Origin: Sisyra terminalis
Lineage: Eukaryota > Arthropoda > Insecta > Neuroptera > Sisyridae
Direction of reading: 5' to 3'
Assembly (NCBI GenBank): GCA_958496175.1
Contig: OY292275.1
Location: forward strand, 14,384,001 to 14,448,000
Length of the DNA: 64,000 bases
The number at the start of each line of letters is the position of its first letter. Positions within the stretch are counted from its first letter, which is position 1. A model generated the notes under the pieces. The model saw only the letters and a program-made list of their open reading frames with translations. It did no database searches and had not been told where the DNA came from. This document shows positions 1-10,545 of the stretch, piece after piece. Position numbers and translations under genes: made by a program.

Positions 1-537
1 ATTAAAAATTTTCAACTTTTACAGTTTAAACACATATCATATTTATACACAATAGTTGAAATACATTTAAAAGAAAGTTAATTATTTAAAATTATTCATT
101 GCAATATTAAAAATAATGCAAAGAAGTCATTATGTTTTTCTATATTTGAATTAAAAATCATTTTCAATACAAAGATATAAATGGGTAATGAAAATATACT
201 GTTACTATTGTATTAATTTAATTTTTACTAAGTCGCTATTTGTACATGTTGAAGGTACACATAATTGACTATTTAGATAAACTGTATGTATATGCAATTG
301 ACTGTTTATTTTTATTTATACATGATAGTTTATAGCTGCAATTCACTTTTTATGGTAAATGTTTTCGATATGTATTCTTCAACCCAGTGGCCAAAGCTGT
401 ATTGATAATTAGTTAGTTCATATATGTTAGATACAAATTTGTACAAATAGTCAATTGTGTATAATATTGCGAAATACTATACATTATGTACAAATAGCCA
501 ACTATGTATACAAACAATTTGTATAAATAGCCAATTT
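1..537. repeat. AT-rich DNA with short degenerate repeats
   Basis: No gene is visible. A motif close to ACAAATAGYCAAYTRTGTATA recurs at about 436-462, 488-515 and 521-537, and once in reverse complement near 250-275. The copies are diverged and unevenly spaced, so this looks like remnants of a small repeat and not an active array. Confidence 0.4.
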
Positions 538-760
538 GGCTCATGTTTTTTTAGCGACATCAATATCTGGCAACGTTGCATTTTCTACTTTATTCTTAAT
601 TTAATTCACGATTAAATCAAACGGCAATAAAAATTTACTCACAAAGGAGCAAATTATACGATATTAGAACTGAATTAATAAAAAAATTGCGAACTGAATG
701 AAAACAAAGTAGAAAATGCAACATTGCCAGATATTGATGTCGCTAAAAGGATCATGAACC
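538..760. mobile_element. Foldback MITE, copy 1 (223 bp)
   Basis: Long terminal inverted repeats of about 60 bp start with GGCTCATG and end with the complementary CATGAACC. They share the inner block AGCGACATCAATATCTGGCA, which reappears inverted at about 728-747. The flanks GCCAATTT (530-537) and ACCAATTT (761-768) look like an 8-bp target-site duplication with one mismatch. A second copy lies at 41250-41470 in the opposite orientation and matches through the interior as well as the ends. There is no coding capacity. An 8-bp duplication fits hAT, P or Merlin type elements; the superfamily is not resolved. Confidence 0.85.
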
Positions 761-3386
761 ACCAATTTATTCTAATATTTAAAACTAGAAACTTTCTGGG
801 AAATATTTACTCCCCAACACTGAAAAAACTGACAAATGGTAAAAATTGGAAATTAAATGAAAACGAAATGACAGTTGAAACCAATGACATTAATCAGTTA
901 ACTCACAATTGAGCTAATGATTATTATATTTGTATTTCACTCACATGTAAGTCTTTATATTCTTTGTTCTTTGTCTTTGCCGCCATATATACATTTGCCT
1001 ATTATATTGACATTGAAAGCTAAAATTCTGTTTGAAATTGGATCATATTTTAGTTATCATAAACTACTAATAACTAATGCAGCATTTCTGGCACTGTCGG
1101 AAGATACTATGACAGTGGATTAAAAACATTTTTAAATCGTTTTTTTTTTCAATCAAAAATAATACATTGGGAAAGGTTAGTTAATTTATGTAAGATCTAT
1201 TAAAAAAATACGAAATTTATAGAAAAATTTCTATAATTCACAGTGGTATATTTTTTGTTTGGTTCAATTGAACTTATCCCATACGTTTATAAAACCCATT
1301 ATCAACCCAATGTTTTTTTTAAATTCTTTAGTTTAGAATCTCTGATTTGTACACTAGAAGAATTGGATAAAGAAAAAAAAGATGATTTCAAATTATTTCT
1401 ATATCCAATGTTTTTTTTTTTTTTTGTTGCGATAATAATGTTCAATTATCTAAGAAAATCGCATGCTAATCAACCGAAAATAAAAGATTCGGTCAGTAAC
1501 GTAAAAATATTCACTAACAACAGGTCGAAGAAATGCGCGTGAAAAGTTTCTAGTGAAAAAGCAATGATTTAACTCTTGACATTTCCGTTAAAAATTACAT
1601 TTATAATATATAACAATTTCATTTATTTTTCCGGTTTGTGGATTTTTTTTAATTCCTTACTGGGTACGAAAACACGAGTGTTTGCAAGTGTAGGTACGTA
1701 ACCACCTTATTGTATTGAAAGCATATTTCAAATTTAGTAGGTGGTAGAATTTGAATATTTTCTTATTTTTAATTAAATTTTTACATTTACTTTTACCACG
1801 ACTATAAAATACGATACAATTTCAAGTAAAGATTTTTTCACTTCACACTTTTGTTCTTAATTCGATTATTCCACATTGTTTAAAATGATGGATTCTTTCA
1901 AATTGGTTTTTCACCAAGTCTTTGAACTCTTTGGTATCGATTTTAAAACCATTACTCTCAACGGAATTCATTCGTCAAGGTCGTCAAATAATTTCGAAGT
2001 TTGATTGATTCACGTAGTTATGAAATTTCAGAAATAAAAATAAAATCTAGGCTTACTGGTTTAGTTCAAAACTTTTGTTTTAATTACGAGACCACTTAAT
2101 TTAAAATTAGTTCTAATTTATTTATGAAATTATTTCCCTACTTGAATTTTCTCTGCCAGAGAAACGCAAAATGAAAATATTCGATTAAGTTGTTCTTCTA
2201 CTTATGCTTAAATATAAATAGAGTAGATATTATTTAGTAATTAGTTTTTAAATGTTGGTATAAATAAATGCAGATATTGCAATATTGTTTGGCGCGGCGA
2301 TATTGATTATATCAATTTTCAATTAAATAACTATTTAATTGATAAAATTTATTTGTTGGATATATTATTTACATTTATTTATTACGTATCACTATTCTTA
2401 GATGAAATACGCGTGTGTTTTCCATCCTTCGGAATAAATTTTATCTAAAAGATTAATGTCATTATCAAGATGTAGAAATACCGGACTGAAATATGAAGCA
2501 GAAATGGCTAAAAATTTTAAATTTATTTTTTATATTATATGCATAAAATAAAACTTACTTAATTGAGCAAAACCAGAAGTTTTCTTATCTGAAATACTAC
2601 AATAATAGTGATTTTACCCGTAGAAATATTCATGTTAACTTTTTTAAGACCGAAATTCACGGTAATTTTTTTATGCTTTGAGCAAAGTTTAGTTCTCAAA
2701 GAAAAGTTATTTTCGTAATTATAGTTAATGTATCACTTTTAAAAGGAACCATTAAAAACTTCTTTATAAAAGAAAAAAAATTTTTTTAAAAGAACTGATA
2801 AAGGTAAAAATGAATAGAAGTTTTATGAAATTTACCGAGCTAAGCTTTAAAAAATTTCGGTAGCTATTTTAAAGAAACTTTAAAGAAACTAGTAATTTGA
2901 ATTTCGCACATATTTTATTTTATATTTTCTTCTATAGAACCCTATGTAAAATATTTTTGGGCATAGAATTCTCTGGATTTGATTGAAAAAATCGGCTCTT
3001 AGACTTGCTTATTATACAATTTTTTGAGGAGAAATAATTGACTTTTTGAAATTAGCTTGTTTCCCTGTCCAAAACCTTTTTGAAAATTGTTATCGTGGAA
3101 AATCTGGAGAAAATCGCTTAGTTATGTTTTTTCTTAATATATAATGTTTTGTAATTAAGTAGGTAAACCTACAAACCTACTGAATTTAAAATCGATTAAA
3201 ATTCAATCAAGAAGGTAGTACACCCCCTATTGGTGAAAATTAACTTATAAAAGTTATGTAACGGTTTTTTCAAGAGTTCTTTTTTGTATATTTAAATCTA
3301 AAACAACATACAGCTTTAGTACATTAAGTGCAATGGGGGAACCTAATTTATATATCCATGTTGTTTAAGTCCTTGTCGTTTTTAAA
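761..3386. other. No recognised gene; AT-rich
   Basis: The longest open frame is 1243-1542 (+, 99 codons). It has a Phe-rich hydrophobic stretch encoded by a poly-T run and no recognisable domain, so it is probably chance. Short frames of about 40 codons on both strands around 1880-2000 read like protein but cannot be assigned. A faint repeat near 2425-2500 resembles 14450-14530. Confidence 0.5.
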
Positions 3387-3712
3387 ATATAGTAATTAAA
3401 TTGTGGGCAATAAGGATGAAGCTTCTTGTAGAATATTATTTATTTTATCGTCAACGTTTTCTCAGTCATTCCTGACTTCTTCAGGGCTCTACAACGAAAA
3501 TACATATCATTTAAAAACAACACCACATTATTGTCAAAGTTATAAATAAATAAATCACAATTTATAAGTTTTAGTCGATATGAATCTTAGTTAATTAACT
3601 TATATAAATTGTGTATAGTATTTATATATATATATTTATATATATAGTATATATATTTGTGTATATTCCGCAATAAGCTTCGTCCTTATTGCCCACAATT
3701 TAATTATTATAT
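3387..3712 (-). mobile_element. Inverted-repeat element carrying a hammerhead-like motif
   Basis: Terminal arms of about 38 bp are nearly perfect inverted copies: 3387-3424 (AATTGTGGGCAATAAGGA) and 3675-3712 (TCCTTATTGCCCACAATT). Inside the left end, on the - strand (3484 down to 3449), CTGAAGA is followed by a perfect hairpin AGTCA/TGACT with a GGAA loop, then GAAAACG, a short loop and CG. This is the hammerhead-like layout seen in the other Penelope-type ends in this window. The middle is AT-rich with a TA tract at about 3617-3660 and codes for nothing. Confidence 0.6.
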
Positions 3713-5261
3713 TTGTGTATAGTGTTCTTTTAGTCACATTTTGTGAAGTTATATTTATATAATATTTTCTTTCATATTCAAAGAAAAACAAGTGTTTATA
3801 AATGGAAAAACTTAACCCTTATTTAAATCTACCTTTAACATGTACTTTTTAGGTAGTACCCATATTATCAATATTTTTATAACCAAGTCTCTAGAACCGG
3901 ATGTATTCTTTGCCATCGATAAATTGAGAAGCGTTTTGAACTATAAGAACCATTCTGCACCATATGAACTATTTCGTTCAATTATTTTATACTTGTAATA
4001 TTGAATTTTTACCTTTAATACCTTTCTTTAACTCCCTACTTTTAAAAAGAATGCCACAAAAAATAAGATTTTTTTTTCTTGTATGTATTGTATTATACAA
4101 TATTATAAGCAAGTGAGTAGTATAGTTGAACTCAGTGCTTCGATTAAATATTCAATATTGTATGACATATTGAAATGTTAGCTGAGATATTAAATAATTC
4201 CATGAGCTATGAATCATGTTTTTATGAAATAATTTTCAACAATTTCATAATTGGAATAAAATTTCTGTAGCTATAGTTTTCTTTGCTAATCTTTTTGTAT
4301 AAAACTTTAACATAATCACTTCGAATAAATACATAAGATATTTATATTTTCATCATAGAAATTGACTTAAGTATACATACTAAATTTTATTATTATTGTT
4401 CTGAAATCAATAAACGCTAGTAAATGTAATTTTTTAACCCTTTAACACGTAATAAAATACTTCGCAAGTATAAGCTGAGCGACATGTACAAACCTCTGAG
4501 AATATAAAAAGCTAAATAAAATTGAGGTGATGTCTTTTAAAAAAGAAAATAAATTTATTCGTTACTAGATGTGATTTTACTGTCTAATAATATCAGCCAC
4601 TGTATAAAAAAATCGATACTATTTCTTTCCAACTACAATGAAATAAATAAGTGAATCAATTTTTATTGTCTTCACATAAAGTTTTACATTGTTCATGTTT
4701 GATTTTGGAGTAGTGTCATAGATACTGTATTATTCTTTAAAAATCACAAAGGAAATATTACAGGGTTATTCACCGGATGTGTAACTTATTCACAAAGTCA
4801 TAAAAGTTAGAGAAAATATTTTTATTTATTCTGAAGTATAAAATGTGTAAAAATAATCAAAAATTTATTTCGTAATTTAATAGGATTTTCAATTCAAAAA
4901 TTCTCTGAATTACTGACTCCTTTTAATTAAGAATAGACGAGTAAATATCCAAGTAAATAGTATTCTATGTTTACAGTTTTGGCAAATACAAAATTGTAAA
5001 AAGCATTATTTATAAAAAACTTTCATTCGACTGAAATCTAGATATTTTTGTAAATAACTTAAAGAAGACAATTCAGGGTTTTTAAGACCCATTAGATGTT
5101 TTGTTTTCTAAATTCTTTAATTTAGTAAAAAGCTTTGATCTGAGCTTTATCAACTTGTAAATAACTTTTGCCTCAAAAGTTATAATTTTTATGGAAAAAA
5201 TTAAAGCATAAATTTTTAAATTAATGAATAATAATATATGTCCTATGACTCAATTTCTTCT
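3713..5261. other. No recognised feature
   Basis: AT-rich sequence without an open frame of note, tRNA-like boxes or long inverted repeats that I could see. Confidence 0.5.
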
Positions 5262-5266
5262 TTATT

Positions 5267-5306
5267 ACGGCGCGTTTTTGTAACAGTTTTTGGCTGTCAT
5301 CATCAG
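5267..5306 (-). ncRNA. Hammerhead-like motif in Penelope 3' end (degenerate)
   Basis: On the - strand, CTGATGA is followed by a 6-bp stem TGACAG/CTGTTA, an A-rich segment in place of GAAA, then CG-CGC-CG-TA. This is the order of a minimal hammerhead with a 2-bp stem III and a UA cleavage dinucleotide. The core G before the A-run is C here and there are extra A residues, so this copy is probably inactive. Its position directly after the GIY-YIG frame links the motif to the Penelope element. Confidence 0.5.
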
Positions 5307-5380
5307 GTAATGATTATTATGTCAGTTGTAAGCAAATTTCATATAGGTTGTTTCTATTACATAACTTGTCGTTAAGAATA

Positions 5381-6196
5381 TTATTTGGATTTAATTTGGG
5401 CATTGTATATTTCATATTCTTCTAAGGTGGTCATATGTGATCCTTTCTTGCAAATATGTAGTGGCTTAAAATTTGTTTCGAAATTTAAGCATTGATAATT
5501 TTCGTTATAAAGGTGTTTAGTAAAATATGAAGTTGTTATTGAAGTAGGTTTTTTGGGTGTATGTTCCTTATATCTTGTTTCGAAAGATATACCAGTTTGG
5601 CCAATGTAGAATTTTTCACAGGAACCACATTTAATTTTAAATATTTCGGTTTTATTTTTCGTTGTAATTTGGTTGTTCTCCAATGGTTACAGAATTTTCA
5701 TCTTGTTGTTGTTTGTTGAAAATGCGATATTGAAGTTATTTTTCTTTAAGAAGTTGGCGATTGTAAAATTAAATGTATTATTGAAGTTTGATTTTATATA
5801 TTTTTTGTTTTCTTTTGATGGAGTTGGAAGAATGAGTTTTTTAGTAAATTTCGATATAATTTTGTCTATGATTGAGCTGATGTATCCGTTAGTTTTGGTT
5901 ATATGTTTAATTACGTTAATTTCTTCTTCACGAGTTTCGGTCCTAAGTAGGAACTTGAACGCTCTGTACACCATATTGTTGTAAGCTGTCATTTTTTGGT
6001 TTTTTGGGTGTAATGATGTTTTATGAACGGTTGTGTTCGTTGTTGTTGGTTTTCTGTATATATTGTACAACAACTTTCCATTTTCATTGGTGATCGTTGA
6101 GCTTAAAAATTTTATTGTTCCATTTAGTTCGTGTTCTAAAGTGAATTTTATTTTCTGGTTAAATTTGATCAGATCGGATACCATATTGTTAATCAT
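5381..6196 (-). pseudogene. Penelope-like RT C-terminus plus GIY-YIG endonuclease, one stop
   Basis: The frame reads from 6196 down to 5381 in one phase, interrupted by a single TAA at 5687-5689. The first about 170 codons contain the Penelope RT tail pattern, including IKFLSSTITNENGKLLYNIYR and later TSLHPKNQK. After the stop, the frame continues into a GIY-YIG domain with a zinc-finger-like start (IKCGSCEKFYIGQTG) and the downstream RYKEH and EEYEIYN motifs. In intact elements this endonuclease nicks DNA to prime reverse transcription. The RT catalytic palm motifs are absent because of 5' truncation. The single stop over about 270 codons suggests a fairly recent loss of function. Family assignment is firm; the subgroup is not. 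Confidence 0.88.
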
Positions 6197-6200
6197 GGAT

Positions 6201-8154
6201 TCTTAATTTATGCTTATACATTCCAACAACAAACTGAATTTTCTTTTTTAAATGTTAACAGGAACCTTACTTACTAATTTACAAAAATCAATTTCCTTAT
6301 TCACTTATCAGATTTAATCGTTATTTCTGTCAGGTTGTGATGAATTTTATTAATATATAACTTTATCTACTTTGACCTAGTTGGCTTCTTTGTGTATGGT
6401 ATAGTCTTGGAACGAATAAATTTTCTTTGCTTTCATAAAATACAATAACCAAATGCAATAGAAAATAACGCGCTCATTTTGTACGTTCATAGTAAAATAT
6501 TAAAAAATATGAAGAAAAATATTAAATCCACAACACCTGTATCTACGAGTATTACACGAATTTATTTTTACGTTGAATATTTTTCCACGGAAAATAAATT
6601 AACTTAGAAATAGATGAACGGAAGGAAAAATGAGGTATTTCACGAAAGTGCGCTTGTGAAAGCTTATAGCTTTTCTAAAGGGTCATTTTTTGTTTTGATA
6701 GGATAGTTGGTCTTGAAAGAAAAATTCAATGAAATAACATTGTTAACACGAAATTAACCCTTGAAGTAAAGATGAGGTTTAGGTTAAGTTTCTTTTGTGT
6801 TGTATTTGATTATGAGCTACTTTTATTCCTTCTACTTTTTTTTTGTCTTCACTTCAAATTCAAAGAACGTCATTTTAACCTATATACAAGTCTGTCTGGA
6901 AAAATTGTTCACATTAAATGAGAAATATTATTTTGTTTTCTTTCATATCTTTTCCAAATGAAAAAAAAATTGTTTTGTATTGTTGGATATTGTGATTAGG
7001 TGATTAAAGAAAAAAAAAATGAAATTTTATCATTCGTCAATTTGGCATTAAATTTTTTTACATAAATGAATGGAAAAAAATCTTGTATTTTCAGGGATGA
7101 AGCAATATTGATTATTTTATAAATAGGTACATACTCTACACCTACAAAACCAAATCTGTAAAGCTCAAGAAAAATATATTTTATTTTGTAAAATAAGCTT
7201 TATTCGTCACAAATTCATTGCAGGTGATAATATGCTTGAACTATTAATTTGAGTATGCTGATTTGTGGGAATTAATTACATAGTTATATTCACTAAAAAA
7301 TATTCGGTAGGTACTGACAACATGAATTAAATATATTTACTATTCATTAACTCTTATAATTCATTAGTAAGACACGATCATCATAGATAAATCTTTTCCA
7401 TTTCATTTTTGTTACCAAAAATATAAATATACACACCAGTGTTGTAGAGGTAAAGTGATTTCCATTGTCTGATCCCTTGAAATAATGAACAATGATGATT
7501 AAGCATTCTGTCGAAATTATTGTTTCGAAATAATATTATTCGCAAATGTCTGATTCTGTATGGAATTATGAATTAAAAATAATTTTCGTTTTAAAAGCTT
7601 ATTCCAGTTATACGACTGACAAAAAAGACAATCTATGCAAAAGCTTGCAAGAAAAAAATTTCTTCAATATTTATTCATCAAAGCATTAATACGTAAGAAT
7701 TGTTAAGTATTTTTGCTTCTTAATAAGTCATGCAATTTTAATTCTGTTTTTGGCTGTCATTTAGCAAACAGTGTCTGTAAAAATTTCCGAATATTCAGAC
7801 AACTTCATTGATTGATTTTTAATGGTAAGGGAGCTTTTAATTGTTTAGTAACAACTATTTTGATATTGCTTCAATAAGTTTAAATTTTAGACTCTTTTTA
7901 AATGATATTCTACTAATTTTTTCAAATGTTAAAAACCATTTTTATAGAGTCTTAAATACTTATTTTTTTTTAAATTTATAAATAAGATGTGATGAAAACA
8001 ACAAATTTAATCTTTGATATTGTTTTAATCGACTGTATAAACAATTTTGATTTATAAGGTAAAAAATGTAATTAATTATATTGGAAGTGAAATTATAGTT
8101 CAGTTGGATCAGTAGATTTCATACAACTATACACCTTAGAAAACAAAGAAAAAA
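6201..8154. other. No recognised feature
   Basis: AT-rich, with poly-A and poly-T runs and no supported gene or repeat boundary. Confidence 0.5.
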
Positions 8155-8339
8155 TCTATCGGTGACCGAGTGGTCAAGGTGACCGCTCCAAAACTGGTAG
8201 ATGTTGGGATCGAATCTTATGGCGAGCAAATTTTCAATATTTCTCGGTTTACGATTTTTTATTAATCCTAGAGTCACTTGAGTAGATTAAGACTTGCGTA
8301 GTTATAAAGCTATAGTAAAATATAAATTAAAAAAAAACA
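8155..8339 (+). mobile_element. tRNA-derived SINE, copy 1
   Basis: The head has a Pol III A-box-like GACCGAGTGGTCAAGG and a B-box-like GGGATCGAATC (8206-8216), spaced as in a tRNA with Ser/Leu-like character. The body runs through TTTCTCGGTTTACG and CCTAGAGTCACTTGAGTAGA and ends in an A-rich tail at about 8325-8339. The same head and body recur at 17196, 37655, 37820, 47685 and 48417. Confidence 0.8.
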
Positions 8340-9958
8340 AGGAAAAGTCATTACCAGCGCATTGTGGTACTAATTCTTTTATAATTTTCTTCATACACTC
8401 TTTGAACAATTGGTAGAGCATTAAAATTTTGTAATCGAATTATAGAATTCAATAAACAAGTAAAATAGCTATTAAAATAATCATCTTCTACTAATGTTAG
8501 TTCTAATTTTTTTTTATCAAATAAAAATATTTAAAAATTATTTTAAAAACTTCGTTTCTATTGATAAAGTGCACTAAAAAGATATGAAATAAATTTATGA
8601 ATTTAATCTTCGTACCGATTGCACCATCGATATTAAAGCGATTTTAGCCAATTAACGAGAACCGTAAGCTATCTAGTTGTGTCTATTTAGTCGAACTAAA
8701 AACAAATGGCACATAACTCTTTATTCTTTACTACTTTTGGGGACGGTAATGGGAGAAAAAAATATGTTGGACAAGATGTATGTCCAACTACGCATATAGG
8801 CCAACAATATTATATTTCTCTTAAATTATCATAATGGCTTGGCTATTTATTCACAGACCGTTGACTCGGTTTGAAAAAAGTTTTTTGAAAAAAACATACT
8901 ATAGAATATTAAAATAGTTTTAAAATTGTTTTACCGATAATATTACATAATATTTTTCTTGTAAAGTTCTTGATGTAAAATGATGGAAATGTAGGAACTA
9001 AACCTACTGAAATAGAATAGTTAGTTTGGCATTCATTATTTTTTTTTATTCATTATATATTGAAATAAAGTATTAACAGGTATAAATACCTCTATTAGTT
9101 CCAGAACTTCTAATTGTTTTGAGTTGAACTAATTCCTGTATCGTCACGGAAATCAAGATCCTTGATTGTAGTTAGTTGAATGGGTAATAAATCAATAGCT
9201 ACAAACATAGTTTCAATAAAAGTTTATTAGATTTTCGAGGGTTAACACTTTTCAGATGAAGTTGTTAACTAATTTATTAAAGCTTTTATTAGTTTTACTT
9301 TTAATTATTTCATTAAAGTTTTGTAAGGGATAAGTTACTTTTATACTAAGATTTTTTTTATTCTTTTATTTTCCATGGTAAACATTATTCTTGAATTTTC
9401 TCGAAATAACTACGCATAATTGCAAGTACTACAAATCTAGAATAGTCAGTATTGAAGCACTTGCATTATAAAGCGCTACACAAACTCAAGTACTCGTCGT
9501 AATTGAAATAAATTGAAAATTATCACGTAAGTATATCGAGCGTTTTTGAGAAAAGAAACTTGAATTAAAATGGATAAATGAGAATAAAGAATATAGAAAT
9601 AAATGAGGGTCAAGCTAACTAAAAATTTCGACAGTCAATACTTTTAATAATTAAAAAATATTTGACAACAGTGAAATATATTTGATATGTATTTGTACAG
9701 TTAAGGTCAATGCAATCTTCGCTAGCATGGTTTGTTTCGAAAGCTCAGATTCAAGCTTGAAGTCAAAAGCCAATGTAGTTTTCAATTAGTTTTGAATAAA
9801 ATATGGGGTTTTGAAAGAATTTACCGGTAAGTTTTGGTTCATTTCATGAATAACTGGATGACCAATCTTAAAATATGTTTGCTACTAAAGTATTAAGTCT
9901 ATCCTTCCATCCCTACGGGTTTGATGATATCATCAATTTTGTTTCCCAGTCTTGTGAG
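8340..9958. other. No recognised feature
   Basis: AT-rich. A short inverted motif around 9235-9275 was seen but has no family match. Nothing else is supported. Confidence 0.5.
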
Positions 9959-10099
9959 TAGGGATGCAAACAATTCATCGATCTTTTCAAACATCGATAT
10001 ATTGTTTATAAAAATCGATGTTTAAAACATCGATGTGGAACTTTCAAAAGCATTGATTTCCTAATATCAATGCTTTTTATGAATAATATTGTATCCCTA
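9959..10099. mobile_element. hAT-like MITE (141 bp)
   Basis: The ends are TAGGGATGCAA and its complement TTGTATCCCTA, which fits the hAT end pattern (T/C-A-R-N-G). The interior has repeated ATCGATG-type palindromes (9978-10035). Candidate 8-bp flanks match only in half their positions, so the duplication is decayed or the ends are one or two bases off. It sits within or beside the 3' region of a LINE fragment on the - strand. Confidence 0.55.
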
Positions 10100-10545
10100 C
10101 CTGGAGGCTTCAGGTAATGAGTAGGTAGTCAGCCCCTTTTACCTCAGAGATCTTTCTGTGTTATGTTGGCATCCTACTTCCCCTTTAACTATTAGTAGTT
10201 TCATTATAGCCATGTGCCTGAAATACCGCAAAAATGTTTCACATTTTTTACTTATGAGTCTATCATAAATGCTAAGTTCTTCCAAAATGAATTTATTTCT
10301 TAATCTTCTTCCTTTTTTGTCCATGAGACATGAGCTTTTAAGTTTGTATCTGTACATCTCCATAGCTCGAAAACTACATTCTTTTTCTTGTCGGTTTGTT
10401 TTAGGGAACAAGCTTTACAGGCAAATGTTGTAATTAGAAAAATCAGTACGTTAGCTATTTTTATTTTAGAATTTTTCCGGAAAATATACACTTTCATATA
10501 TTCGTTAGTTTCGCCGTCACTATGCTGGGTATTACTTTGCGTCAT
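10100..10545 (-). pseudogene. Degenerate LINE reverse-transcriptase C-terminal tail
   Basis: Two overlapping - strand frames together follow the C-terminal tail of a common insect non-LTR element type. One reads AMEMYRYKLKSSCLMDKK and then LISKKCETFLRYFRHM and LLIVKGEV. These correspond to the family pattern of an aromatic-Met-Trp block, a basic KR block, an YFGHI-type block and a LI.GKV block. The frame shifts near 10300-10410. It resembles the 44-46 kb fragments. No catalytic motif is present. Confidence 0.65.

Larger units (their letters stand above)
5262..6200 (-). mobile_element. 5'-truncated Penelope-like element
   Basis: This is a - strand element fragment made of the end of a reverse transcriptase, a GIY-YIG endonuclease domain, and a downstream terminal segment that contains a hammerhead-like motif. 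The coding region stops abruptly about 6200, upstream of which the frame is closed. Only the 3' part of the element is therefore present, as is usual for Penelope-like retroelements. The neighbouring sequence is ordinary AT-rich DNA. Confidence 0.85.

Noticed and set aside
1243..1542. 99-codon + strand frame with a hydrophobic segment
   Set aside because: The hydrophobic part is a poly-T run read as Phe. No domain, no splice context and composition typical of chance frames here.
1882..2004. Short protein-like frames on both strands
   Set aside because: Both strands are open over the same bases and neither shows a family match; too short to support.
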